NCBI GenBank assembly: GCA_003550305.1
Contig: QKYT01000345.1
Coordinates: 58,818-95,447 of the forward strand
DNA: 36,630 nt
Source of the DNA: Glomus cerebriforme
Taxonomy: Eukaryota; Glomeromycota; Glomeromycetes; Glomerales; Glomeraceae
Direction: 5' to 3'
The position numbers and the translations under genes are program-made. The notes beneath the pieces were generated by a model that saw nothing but the letters and a program-made list of their open reading frames with translations, ran no database searches and was not told where the DNA came from. Positions 11,164 through 21,634 of the stretch are shown here, piece after piece (the first letter of the stretch is position 1; the number at the start of each line of letters is the position of its first letter).

Positions 11164-11203
11164 ACAAAGACAATAAAGACAATAAAGACAATAAAGACAA
11201 TAA
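11164..11203. repeat. 9-bp microsatellite AATAAAGAC
   Basis: AATAAAGAC is repeated about four times in tandem within ACAAAGAC...AATAAC. It keeps a reading frame (KTI repeated), but no supported gene surrounds it. Confidence 0.8.
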
Positions 11204-11930
11204 CAAACTTACGATGTAAGTCAAGTGAAGGAGAAAGAAGAAGATGGATTATAAATACGTAAAATTTAAAAGGTATACAGAATTGGAAAAAAATTGCAAG
11301 AATTCTGAAAATAAAAAAAAAAAAATAGATGAAATAAGAGTGGGGATTATTAATAAGCCAATTATTAAAATAGCAAATAACAGAAAAGGGAAAAAATAAA
11401 ATTGAAAAATAATCAAAAGACTTTATGAAAATATAAAACTAAATATATGGTATAAAAATGCAAGGAAGTCAAGGAAATAGAAAGGGAAAGAAAAATTAGG
11501 AAATAAAAGATATCAAAGTAAAATAGGCAATATAAACAAGAAAAAATCATAATAAAAAGGAACAAATACAGTAAATAGATTAACAGAAATAAAATATGAT
11601 ATATATTACATCTTTCAAGAGAATTGGTACAACACTGGTACAACAGATACGAGATGTGACCGGTTGCTAATGAGAGTAATTCTGGCCAGAATCATGAAAT
11701 TTTCCAAATAAGAAAATTAGGTGACGTAATTCGGGCCAAATTCGCTCGAAAATTACGAAAATTTTTTTATAATTTTTCATGATTTCTCATGATTTCTCGA
11801 TACTCAATAATTACTCACACTGTAATCATCTATATTATGGTTTGAACATGATACTTTTTTTGATACTAAATGACTCAAATACAAGTTTATTTTGTAGTCT
11901 CTCCAGTTTGTCATAATTTCTCCATAATTT
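11204..11930. other. purine-rich to AT-rich spacer
   Basis: The first part is A/G-rich (GGAGAAAGAAGAAGATGG). At 11680-11830 are GGCCAGAATCATGAAATTTTCC and GGGCCAAATTCG, then TCATGATTTCTCATGATTTC, the lead-in to the 36-bp satellite. No gene recognised. Confidence 0.4.
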
Positions 11931-12068
11931 CTCATGATAATTTCTCGTGATAATTTCTAATAATTTCTCATGATAATTTCTCGTGATAATTTCTAATAAT
12001 TTCTCATGATAATTTCTCGTGATAATTTTCCATGACATAATTTTTCATGATAATTTCTCATGATAATT
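11931..12068. repeat. 36-bp minisatellite with TCATGA palindromes
   Basis: A 36-bp unit starting CTCATGATAATTTCTCGTGA occurs twice without change (11931-11966, 11967-12002), then as a decayed third copy from 12003, with related TTTCTCATGATAATTTC fragments to about 12110. Because 36 is a multiple of three, the minus strand shows a spurious repeated peptide (NYHEKLLEIITR); I do not regard it as coding. Confidence 0.85.
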
Positions 12069-12110
12069 TCTAATAATTTTCTCATCATAATTTCTCATAA
12101 TTTCTCAATA

Positions 12111-13441
12111 CTCGATACTCAATAATTTTTTATCATGATTCATATAATTTTATAAATATATTTATAATTGTTTAAAATGGGTTGGCTTCGTTTAAACCCG
12201 ATTTTCAAAAATACAACGGTTCTAGCCTCTACCCACAGGAAAAAAAAGGATGAGAATTATGAAACTGTAAGAAATAAGAAAAATGAAAGCGGAAAGGAGG
12301 GAATATTTATAGTCATTCTTATTATTACAAACTATAATGATTGAAGGATGTGAACTACACGTTTAAAATATTTTAAATAAGGAAATATTATCTTGATCAT
12401 AAAGCATGACTCAAACCTGTGTGTGATTTAATTGATTTCAATCATGTGTGATACCAAGTAACTAAATAAGAAAATCTGATATGTTTTACTTGAAAAAATA
12501 TATCTATATTTTTGATTCTCTGCATAATATCGCATAATACTAAAGTAATACAACCCACAATAATTGCTCATTAACATATTACATATTTAGGAACTCCATA
12601 AACATTAAGTCATTAAGTTGCCCATCAAATAATGCAAATAATGAAATCGTCGTTAATCGTTTTCCTGTAAATACATAGTATGAAAAACTTTTATTGCATG
12701 AAATAGGTAAAAAAAAAAAAAAAAAAAAGAAATAAATAAAGTGTATCTAAAGAATATGAAGAATATTTAAAATGGAAAATTTTGAATTTAATTCAGAATT
12801 CAGCGTAATAAAGCAAATATTGTGCTATCTGTTTGATCATGTAAACATGAAAAAATTATTTGATGTTTTATTAATTTATATAAAATTATTTTGAGTAGTT
12901 AATTACACACTATAAATCATTGTTAATTTTATTTCCAACTTCTGAAAGTATCAAATCATTTTATCAGGAATTCGGAATTAATTATCATAGATGATTTCTT
13001 TTTTAAATTGTTATTTTAAAGTACTAAAAATTTAAATATTTTAATAATTGAAAAATTCTTCTGGCATTATTTTTTTTTTTGTATTGTAATTAATAATCGA
13101 TAATTAAAATTCATAATTAATAGTCCTTTCTTATTTTACATATGGATAAAATTACACTTATTATATTCTGAAAGAAATTTTTTTTTGGAACAATTGTAGG
13201 TCGCTATAATGGTATACATCAATATGCTTTGTGTGGTTAGTGCTTTGTTCTAGACGAAAACCATCATCTGGATTTCTCAAAAAAAAAAACTGGAATATAT
13301 CCAGATTGAGTAATTCGGATAGAATCCAAAATCCGGATCAGGTTTACATATTAAAGTTTTTTTACTGCAGCTATATAAATTAAATTTGTGACATCATTTA
13401 AATATTAGATCCATATAATTAACTTCAATTTTATTTAATAG
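12111..13441. other. intergenic, no gene recognised
   Basis: Contains a long A run at about 12710-12729 and stop-rich AT DNA. Around 13270-13350 are ATCTGGATTT, ATCCAGATT and CCAAAATCCGGATC, fragments like those that flank the small element at 19650, so probably old transposon debris. Confidence 0.4.
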
Positions 13442-13690
13442 AATGTGGCTTTTTATGGCTTTTTTTAAAATGAATTTGTGGCTTTTTTTTTTTGCTTTTT
13501 TTAAAATGAATTTGTGGCTTTTTTTCGGCTTATAAATTTATGGCTTTTTTTTTTTTTAGCTTTTTAAGATGAATTTGTGGCTTTTTTTTTTGGTTTTTAA
13601 AATAAATTTCGCGGCTTTTATTTAATAGAATCTTGAGGCTTTTTTATAAATAAGATTCAAGTTTTTTTTGAATAAATTTTGCTTATTTAA
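13442..13690. repeat. T-rich minisatellite (AATTTGTGGCTTTTTT)
   Basis: A unit of roughly 30-45 bp built on AAAATGAATTTGTGGC plus a T run is repeated about six times with drift (TTTGTGGC, TTTATGGC, TTCGCGGC, CTTGAGGC). The T run length varies, as expected for slippage. Non-coding. Confidence 0.75.
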
Positions 13691-14816
13691 TAGAGTTTGC
13701 ATTTTTATCAAAATTTGTTATTTTTTAATAAAATTACAATCTAATAAGCTGGGTATGCGCTCATTTTATTAAAACATAATGAAAAGCAGAAATGCATACA
13801 TATCGTCAATTTGAAATGGAAAATGGAAACAAATGTACGAAAAATGATTAATATGATGGGTTTACAGGAAACCTTAGTAGTCATGCTATTAAACATAGTA
13901 TTATACCATCTAATATAGAAAGCATATCTGCTGAAGTTAAAACAAAACCAGTATAATCTATTTATAAGAATGGACAGAAAGAAAAGGAGGAAACTACCTT
14001 ATAATGGATTCTTTTAATAACACAACCCCCTTTCTACTTTAACTCAAAAAGCTTATATTGAACATATTCATATTATAGATCCAGAATTTAAAGTAAAGAA
14101 TTAGAATGATAATTACCCAAAATTATGGATATAATAAAAATAACTTTTAAGAACTGCCCAATCTATTTCTTTAACTACTACTGACTTGTGGTCTTTTTGT
14201 TCAAAGCATGGTTATTTGGGTTAAAAGCATTCTTGATTATCCAAGATTTTGAAATATTGGAAGAAATATCCTACTTTTCAGCTCCACATACTTTAGAGAC
14301 AATTGTTCAAAAGTGGAAATTAAAGATTGCGTATTAGCAATAACAACTGATAATAGTGCTAATATTATAGCTTGCTTATTTTATTATTGACAAAAAGTAT
14401 GGGGAAAATGCATAATCAAAATATTGAAACTTTAACAAGTTCCATATTTGAGGAGATTTTGCCAGAAAAAGTAGATCAAGTTTTAAAGAACAAAAAATTG
14501 GGCTATTCAATTTGTGAATTAGCACCAATTAAAAAACTTTCTTGTACAGCACATATATACTATATAATTAGCTATTGGAATGAACTTAAAACTTGTAGAA
14601 ACATTAGCAGCATGTGTAAAGCAGTTGATTAATTTTTTTCTCAACTTAAAAACAATTTGAACAGTTAATTAACATACAAAAATATAGTAGTTATGAAGAA
14701 CAATTACATTTAATACAAGATAAATTAAACTATAATTTGGAATTTGTAAGCATTTACAGTATCTAGTAGATATAAGTACATGAAGAAAAAGCTGATGGTT
14801 CCAAATAGAAAAAAAT

Positions 14817-14998
14817 TACATTGAATAATAAACAATGGGAATTATTAAATAAATTATGCAAAGATATATGAGATTTTTCTGGAAATACTTATGTTACATT
14901 AAGTCAAATGGTTTTATTATTACAAATCTTACAAATTCTTTGAAATAATCTCTAATAATTGGTATGAAGAGAATTTTAATGATGAAACTATATATTAA
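14817..14998 (+). repeat. duplicated segment within hAT relic, copy 1
   Basis: TTGAATAATAAACAATGGG through GGTATGAAGAGAATTTTAATGATGA is found again at 16338-16508 with deletions and substitutions. The unit encodes the LNNKQWELLNK part of the transposase. Confidence 0.7.
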
Positions 14999-15544
14999 TT
15001 CTTGTTCAGAAGAAACTTTAACTCATCAAGAAATTAATTATAATAATATTAGAGAAGTTTTAGAAAATGTGAAAAAAATATTTAGCTTTGGTATTATGAT
15101 AGCTCTTTTACAGGAATTGCAACTTCTTCAAAACCTGAATCTAGTGATAGAAAAAGCAAATAGAAAAAGCAAATGGAAAAAGTCAATTGACTGATCATCT
15201 AATAAGAAGGAGAGAAGTCGTGCGGAAGCTTCAAATGAAAAACATTAGCAGATCAGCATTTGCATTACATGAAATGCTAACAACAGAACCAAACCTTTCT
15301 TATTCCTGATTTTATATCTGATGATATAAAAAAAATTCACTTTACTTTACAAACCCAATATGATTATGAGAGATTAGCCAAGTTGCAATGGGTTCCTTTA
15401 CCAAGTTTAAATTATACTAAAACCTGTATAATAAATTATCTTTATCATAGAACTTTGATAAATTGTATAAAAAATATTCTATCACACAATTTTGCACAAA
15501 CTTTTGAAAAGTTAGGCAATTATTTACTTTCATGTTATTCATGC

Positions 15545-16040
15545 AGCTTAATATTGTATAAAGCAAAACTAGTTTTTAGTGATTCATATAAAACTTGAAA
15601 TCACATGTAAAAAAGTCAAAACATTTAGTTTTCAGTATCTCATATAAATTGAGATTTATTTTTATAATCATAATAGATAAAGAGTGTATGATGAACAAAA
15701 TACTGGAATATGGTGGGAAAATGCAGAAAATCAGAAATAAGATAAAATATTCCATCATTACCTACAACTATTACTTCAACAAGTTCAATTGTTAAAAGTT
15801 TAATTACTGAGATTTCAATTTCCAAATTTGCTCTTTAAAAACATTTGAAGGTGGTCAGTTAGTATTTTCTGAACTAAAACTGGCCTTTAATATTAACAAT
15901 AGTCTTTCGATCATGGCTTTAAAAATCTAAATTAAGTAAATTTTTACATGAACATAAAGCAAGATATGAACAAAAAACAAAGACTACTTTATTAGTAATA
16001 GAGGATGAAATTGCTAATTATTTTCTTATGCCAATTGCTA
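15545..16040 (+). repeat. second duplicated block within hAT relic, copy 1
   Basis: CAGCTTAATATTGTATAA, GAATATGGTGGGAAAATGCAG, ACTTCAACAAGTTCAATTG, ATTACTGAGATTTCAATTTC and GATGAAATTGCTAATTATTTTC here match 16505-16895 in the same order. Copy 2 lacks internal parts of copy 1, so deletion followed the duplication. Confidence 0.65.
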
Positions 16041-16337
16041 GAGAAATAAAAATCCATTTATCAGCTGGTGTAGCTTTAATAAGATATATATTTATTAGGA
16101 GATGATTATATTAATCAAATGAACATTTAACAAGGAGAATTTTGTCTTATAAATCTATATGAAGTAACATGTGAAATATCTACTAATCATATATAGTTTT
16201 GTAAGCAAAGTTTAAAATATTTTAAATTTTTGAAAATTATATTGACAGCTTAAAAGTTTGAACATACATTGCTACAAAGGTACTATTAATAAAAAAGAAA
16301 TATAAAATTTCTTTCACATATGCCTTAAAATAAAATT

Positions 16338-16895
16338 ATATTGAGTAATAAACAATGGGATTATTAAATATGCAATATTTTAGCAAAGTTATATGAGCTT
16401 TTCTGGAAATACTTAAGTCAAATAGTTTCTATCATTACAAACTTTACAAATTCTTTGAAATAATCTAATAATTGGTATGAAGAGAATTTTAATGATAAAG
16501 CTATACAGCTTAATATTGTATAATTAGTTTCTAGGAATTCATATAAAACTGAAAATGTAAAATGATCAAATCATTAGTTTTCAGTATTTATATGACAAGT
16601 ATTGTTGAGTATTATTTACTAATATAATAAACTTATAAATAAAGAGTGCATGGTGAATAAAATACCAGAATATGGTGGGAAAATGCAGAACTATCAGAAA
16701 TAAGTCAACAAATTATTCCATCATCATCTACAACTTCAACAAGTTCAATTGCTGAAAGTTTAATTACTGAGATTTCAATTTCCAAAAATCTAAATCTTTA
16801 CATGAACATAAAGCAATATATGAGCAGAAACAAAGACTAGTATATTAGCAACAGAGAATGAAATTGCTATTTATTTTCTTATGCCAATTGTTGGA
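16338..16895 (+). repeat. duplicated segments within hAT relic, copy 2
   Basis: A compressed version of 14817-16040: the two blocks separated by about 550 bp in copy 1 lie next to each other here, joined near 16505. Either copy 1 later gained 550 bp or copy 2 lost it. Confidence 0.65.
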
Positions 16896-17173
16896 TCCAA
16901 AACAGTCAGAATTTTCTTATCGTGAAGATTTTATTTCCCAATCTTAGCATGAGTATTTGATGATTTGAAAATAGATATCCATTATATTGGTGAAAAGCAA
17001 AATGGAAAATTTTTTTATACTTGCACAAAAGTATTTATGAATTTCTGCTACTTCTGTAGTTTCTGAGCAGCTTTTTTCTGATGCAGAAAATCATATTGCA
17101 GCAAAAAGAAATCAAACTCAATTGGTTCCAACATTTCAAATCTTCTGTATATAGCTGTGGGTGATTTATGGAG

Positions 17174-17350
17174 TTATTTGTAACTTAACACGTGAAATTA
17201 GATTCAAATAACTCACTATGAACAAGGTAGCTCCCATTACATCTATCAATGCCTTACTGAAGCTGATTCTTGGGTTATCCCCTCCCCTACCACGCTCCCA
17301 AAAAAATATGGTGATACTTGGTCTACTACAAGTTAAGTTACATAAATTAA
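17174..17350. mobile_element. possible short MITE-like inverted-repeat element
   Basis: TTATTTGTAACTTAACACG at the left faces AAGTTAAGTTACATAAATT at the right, imperfect inverted repeats about 150 bp apart. A second inverted pair (GAGTTATTTG, CAAATAACTC) sits at 17171-17215. The interior holds a C-rich stretch (CCCCTCCCCTACC) unlike its surroundings. I could not define a target-site duplication. A 62-codon minus-strand ORF here matches no family I know. Confidence 0.35.
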
Positions 17351-17463
17351 CCATTGCCTTTTCCCAATTGTTGATGAGTTATTAGAGTTCTGAAATGGGA
17401 TTTAATTAATTATTGGGAAAAATGTTATTTCTAAAGCATAATATGCAAACTATAGATCATATT

Positions 17464-17942
17464 TAGAGTTGGGTGCCGAAATATTTCGGCATATCAAATT
17501 GCCGAAATTATTGCCGAAATCCCAAATTAAATCTTAGAGTTGAATGTCTGTAATAGTTTGAAATTTTGGCACCATTTTTGGATTTCAGCAACAGTTTGAA
17601 GTTTTGACAAGTTTGGGATTTGAGATTTTGAGCAATTATTATAGTATTATTATATTCCAAGTACCAAAATACTTTTGCTACATGGTTGATAGGTTTGGGA
17701 TTTCGGCACCCAATTTTAAGCCTTAACAATAGTCTGGAATTTCAGAAATAGTTTGGGATTTCAGCAACATTTTGATATTTTGGCAATCATTTGGGACTTT
17801 GGCAATATTTTGAGGTTTCAGATATTTAATTTCAAGTTATTTTCGAAATTTCAAATCATTGCTGAAATCTAGGATTTAATTTGGGATTTCGGCAATAGTT
17901 TCGGCAATTTGATATGCCGAAATATTTCGGCACCCAACTCTA
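17464..17942. mobile_element. hAT-type MITE with perfect 8-bp target duplication
   Basis: The element begins TAGAGTTGGGTGCCGAAA and ends with the complement TTTCGGCACCCAACTCTA; inverted similarity continues for about 65-70 bp. It is flanked by ATCATATT at 17456-17463 and 17943-17950, an exact 8-bp target duplication. TAGNG ends with 8-bp duplications are the hAT signature. The interior is made of variants of TTTGGGATTTCGGCAATAG, which look like subterminal transposase-binding repeats. There is no transposase, so it is non-autonomous. It appears inserted into the tail of the hAT relic. Confidence 0.85.
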
Positions 17943-17950
17943 ATCATATT

Positions 17951-18219
17951 TAACATTTTCTCTCCAGATTTAACTTCTACAGAATTAAGTAATTCCACAG
18001 AGGAATTTTTATCTGTGGAGGAATGGTAAATAAATAATAGAAATTTATTTTACTTTGATTTATTTGTTAATGGAATATATAGTTATTAAATAAAACTAAC
18101 TTTACTATTAAGATATGTAATTTAAAATTTTAAAATAAAGATTTTTTAAATAAATAAGTTTACTTCTGAAATTAGGAAATTGGTTATTTGTATAATTAAC
18201 GGAAATAAATAAATATATA
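17951..18219. other. possible tail of the hAT relic, then AT-rich DNA
   Basis: In one frame 17965-18030 reads SPDLTSTELSNSTEEF then LSVEEW and a stop, an acidic ending that would suit a hAT transposase tail. The rest is AT-rich with no feature. Confidence 0.35.
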
Positions 18220-18228
18220 TATATTTAA

Positions 18229-19464
18229 GGGAATTGCTAAACGTCGCCTGGGTGATCATCGCCTGGGTTTTTTTTTCAAATATGTCACATGATGTATAGG
18301 CTGATTTTTTTAACTTGTCTAATTTTTGATCAGCTAAACTTAAATTTTATCGCAAAAGATTTTAAAAAATTTTTTTTTTTTGCAAACATATTTATTCAAA
18401 ATAATCTTATCTAATAAAATTTTTTAAATTTTAAAAGTCACACATTTACGATTTTATTTATTTTTAATGAAGCGATACAAATAAAAGAAACAATAACAAT
18501 AAATAAAAAAGATAAGTAAATTATAATGATCAAGAAGAAAGATGCTAATAAAAAAATAAAATAACAATGAAGTAATAGAAAGTAATAGCAGATGAAAGGG
18601 AGTAAAAAGGAGTAATGGGAAGTGATGGGAAATGAAAAGAAGTGATGAGAGATGAAAAGTAGCAATAGGAGACAAAAAGAATTGATGGGAAGATGAAGAG
18701 GAATGATGAGAGACGAAGAGGAGTGATGGGAGACAAAAAGGAGTGATGGGAGACAAAGAGGAGTGNTGGGAGACGAAGAGGAGTGATGGGAGATGAAAAG
18801 GAGTGATGGGAAGTAAATAGGAGAGAAAAAGAGATAATGGAAAATGAAAAGATGTAATAGAAAATGATGGAAGACGAAAAGGATGGAATAATGAGAAGTA
18901 ATAGAGGTGAAAAATGATGAGAGACAAAAAAATAAAAAAATGATCATGATAGGAGGTTGGGCCATAAAGTAAAAAAAAAATGAAGTTAGTAAGAAACGAA
19001 ATATAAGATAGAAACAATAAATAAAAAATAAAAAACATACCTTTATTAATTGTAGAACCGAAAGAATTAAAAGATCTAAAAAAAATGAAATAAAATTAGT
19101 GAAAAATGAAATATGAAATATGAAACAGAAACAATAAAAACAAATAAAAAAAAATAAAAAAAAAGAGTAAGAAATTAAACGTAAAGTGAAAAACAACTAA
19201 ACCTTAATTGCAGAACTGGAAGGACTAAAGGACCTAAAAATAATGAAATAGAGTTAGTAAGAAATAAAGTGTAAGAATATAAGTTAGAAATAAAAATAAA
19301 AGAAAAGCAGAACTGAGGAAACGAACCTATACTGAAAACAAGATTCGATGATATACAAATAAACATGACGCGCCAATCAAAAAATATTAAATCTGCCACG
19401 TGATCAAAGACCCAGGTGACAATCGCCCAGGTGACAATCACCTAGGCGATGTTTAGCAATTTCC
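18229..19464. mobile_element. MULE-like non-autonomous TIR element with 9-bp target duplication
   Basis: Left end GGGAATTGCTAAACGTCGCC and right end (complement) GGAAATTGCTAAACATCGCC begin long imperfect inverted repeats with CCTGGGTGAT motifs. The flanks are TATATTTAA at 18220-18228 and 19465-19473, an exact 9-bp duplication, as made by Mutator-like elements. The flank is AT-rich, so chance cannot be fully excluded. There is no transposase. The interior is nearly all A/G with some T on the plus strand, including a 20-bp minisatellite and about three copies of a ~150-bp unit (AATTGTAGAACCGAAAG, AATTGCAGAACTGGAAG). Long minus-strand ORFs rich in Phe, Ser and Leu are products of this skew, not genes. 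Confidence 0.7.
18595..18830. repeat. 20-bp purine-rich minisatellite
   Basis: GAGTGATGGGAGACAAAAAG repeats in exact 20-bp register at 18721, 18741, 18761, 18781 and 18801, with decayed copies on both sides. An N at 18766 is the only ambiguous base here and suggests unresolved copy variation. It lies inside the MULE-like element. Confidence 0.85.
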
Positions 19465-19649
19465 TATATTTAAAATTTTTTAAATATAAAATTTAAGCTA
19501 TGGAGTTGTGTAAAATAAATAAATAAATTCATCCAGATTTTAGTTCAATTTGGATATTTTTCATTTGGATTATAACCAGATGAAAAACATGAAAACTGTG
19601 AAATTCATATATCTGAAAAAAATCAGGTCAAACCAAATTGATCCAGATA

Positions 19650-19848
19650 TAGGGATTGGAATCGATTCTGAAAAAATCGAAGCAACACAGTAGAATTGAT
19701 TCTTGAGAATCGATTCTCTGCAATTTTTTACATATAAACTGACCTGGTTTCAAAGCAGTTTTTAATGCCGCCTAAGTGTTGCTGATAATCAGGCTGACCA
19801 TATACAGTATATACCCCGAAAAGATTTGAGAATCGATTCCAATCCCTA
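19650..19848. mobile_element. 199-bp hAT-type MITE with perfect 8-bp target duplication
   Basis: The ends are TAGGGATTGGAATCGATTCT and its exact complement. Target duplications TCCAGATA occupy 19642-19649 and 19849-19856. TAGGG ends and 8-bp duplications fit hAT. There is no internal ORF. The interior has further GAATCGATTC and TTGATTCTTGAGAATCG motifs, so the strand can fold back. The exact repeats suggest a young insertion. The host sequence (CCAGAT motifs at 19530-19640) looks like an older repeat. Confidence 0.85.
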
Positions 19849-19856
19849 TCCAGATA

Positions 19857-21113
19857 TGAAGTGAAGCACTATGTGTGTGAAAATATTGAGAATTATGATC
19901 TGAAGTCACATATAATCAGCATATATACATGCACAGAGATTTATAACCAGAGAGTTATAATCAATTGTTATTTGTTGACCAGAATTTACTATTTAACTTA
20001 AGCCAGGAAAATCAAGAAATGGTAAAGCATGCAAAAAATAAGATTATAAGAAAAAAGACTTCAATGGTAAAAATATCACTAACAATTTATTTAAATCAAT
20101 TAATTGATAAAAGACAAAATCACTATTTACTCTATTTAATAGAGAAAAGTAATATTTAATAGTTGTCCATAATTACCACAAAATCCTTTTCCTTTATCAC
20201 GTATAAAAGATACGGAATAATTAGAAAATATGAAAGGTTGGGTATTATTAGATTTTCAAAATGTTTGAATGATTATTTATATCATAATCATAATTCTGAA
20301 TTAGAAATTCTTGCACTATATACACAATTCACCTTTTCATTTTTTTCACGTAGCAGTTCCTTCTTGATTTTTGAATTTAATAATTGATTACGTTAATAAT
20401 TTCGCGTCCAGTTAAATTAAATTAAATTATTTCGTATCCAATTAAATTAAAAAGGGTGGAAAATTTAGAAAGACAGAATATAGGATGAGAATATAATCAA
20501 ATTCCTCCAAATAACGCAATATGAACTTTGTGTGAATTTATACTCATTCTAAAATAGGAGCTTGTTTCTATTACTTTCTATCATTTCTTTATTATTAATT
20601 AAAGTTTTGATATTATTAATAATAAACAACAATATTGCAAAATATATAAAATACGGCAAGAGTTTATCAACAAAAGCTAATTCATGGCTGAGTTATTTGA
20701 AAAACAAGAAAAAATTGAAAATCAATATCCGTACATGTAAATAAAACGTCATTTGTGTAACTGGTGGTGATGTAATTTTCAATTAACTAAATAATCTAGT
20801 GTTTTTCAATTGTTATAACTGTAGATATGTAGATAGATCAATTTAAATCACAGAACACTTTTTCTGTGATTTAATTTAAATAATTGAATTTGATTTCTAA
20901 TTTATATCATAAATTGATGAATGTAATAATAATAAATTAATAAATTATTTTCGTTAAATATATATATATCGAAAATTTTTTTGGTAAATTATCACGTTTT
21001 TTCACGCCGTTTTCGTTATAATTTGATCGACAAGTCGCAAAAACTGCAATAAAAGAAAGATTTTTCTCTTTGTTACTCCCGAATTTTTTTTTTTTAAAAA
21101 AAATTAAGGTATC
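19857..21113. other. intergenic with small ORFs of no support
   Basis: Open frames of 60-74 codons at 19965, 20163 and 20562 have no recognisable motif; the one at 20562 would need a TTG start and is mainly Leu/Ile. AAATTAAATTAAATTATTTCG and CCAATTAAATTAAA near 20411-20450 form a small direct repeat. ATCACAGAA and TTCTGTGAT at about 20847 and 20863 form a short hairpin. Confidence 0.4.
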
Positions 21114-21120
21114 CTTTAAA

Positions 21121-21128
21121 TATAAGTA
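21121..21128 (+). promoter_or_regulatory. TATA-like box of the small SR-like gene
   Basis: TATAAGTA within TTTAAATATAAGTAAAAGG lies 62 nt before the ATG at 21183, the same spacing as at the F-box gene. Confidence 0.4.
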
Positions 21129-21182
21129 AAAGGTTGTTACTTATTTTACTTTATTCATTTTTTAATACCAAATTCTTAATAG

Positions 21183-21634
21183 ATGGAAAAAGACGAGAAA
21201 AAGTGTAGGAAGTCTTACTTTAAATATGTAGCTTGTAATAAAAAATCAAAGAAAAAAGTTAAAAAAGACGGTAAGTATTTTGTGATATATATATACGCAG
21301 TATATTCTGTACGTGTTGAATTGTTCTTATAAATTAGAATATAAGTAATTCTGTTACCTCACTGCTTATTTTTTTATTCTATAGCGATGACTCAGACAGA
21401 TGAAGCTGACATCAAACAAAAGAATAGTAAGTTTTGTAAATGATTTAAATGATTTAAAAATTTGAAACTAATATAATTATTATAATTATGGAAAATTTAA
21501 CAGTAACTACTAACACAGCACATGATGGTGAGGAAATTACTAGTATAAATAATAGGAGTGAAAGAAGTAATGAAAGTAAGAGTCCTAGCCGAAGTAGAAG
21601 GAGAAGAAAAAGTAGAATTAGTAAAAAAAAATGA
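21183..21634 (+). CDS. small basic protein with Arg/Ser-rich C-terminus (three exons)
   Basis: Exons 21183-21270, 21385-21426 and 21504-21634. Donors are GTAAGT at both introns, acceptors CTATAG and AACAG. Each exon leaves phase 1, and the joined frame is open for 86 codons to a TGA, which is hard to get by chance. The N-terminal third is Lys-rich (KKSKKKVKKD), the middle acidic and polar (TQTDEADIKQ), and the end is SPSRSRRRRKSRISKKK, an SR-like, nuclear-localisation-like tail. That suggests a nuclear or RNA-binding role, but I recognise no family. An AATAAA follows at about 21698. Because it is short and split it would be missed by single-frame ORF calling. Confidence 0.6.

Larger units (their letters stand above)
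13850..17160 (+). pseudogene. degenerate hAT-family transposase, internally duplicated
   Basis: Pieces of a hAT transposase follow in order but in shifting frames: FTGNLSSHAIKHSI (end of a BED-type zinc finger, about 13860); YIEHIHIIDPEFKV (about 14060); SISLTTTDLWS (about 14165); FEILEEISYF and SAPHTLETIVQKWKLK (about 14250-14330); VLAITTDNSANII (about 14330-14365); IKKLSCTAHI (about 14530); LNNKQWELLNKLC and DFSGNTYVTLSQM (about 14820-14910); and the C-terminal dimerisation region with SATSVVSEQLFSDAENH and AAKRNQTQL (about 17040-17120). Stops and frameshifts are many, so it cannot work. It would have cut and pasted DNA with 8-bp target duplications. A segment is present twice (14817-16040 and 16338-16895). 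A tail SPDLTSTELSNSTEEFLSVEEW near 17965-18030 may be its true end, separated by later insertions. Confidence 0.75.

Noticed and set aside
11835..12038. 67-codon minus-strand ORF with repeated NYHEKLLEIITR
   Set aside because: It is the 36-bp minisatellite read in frame; 36 is divisible by three, so openness is automatic.
17166..17354. 62-codon minus-strand ORF with WERGRGGDNPRISF
   Set aside because: Lies inside a small inverted-repeat element; no family recognised and no start context.
18438..19441. Four long overlapping minus-strand ORFs rich in Phe, Ser and Leu
   Set aside because: They arise because the plus strand is almost pure purine inside the MULE-like element; three frames are open at once, they follow minisatellite periodicity and have no domain.
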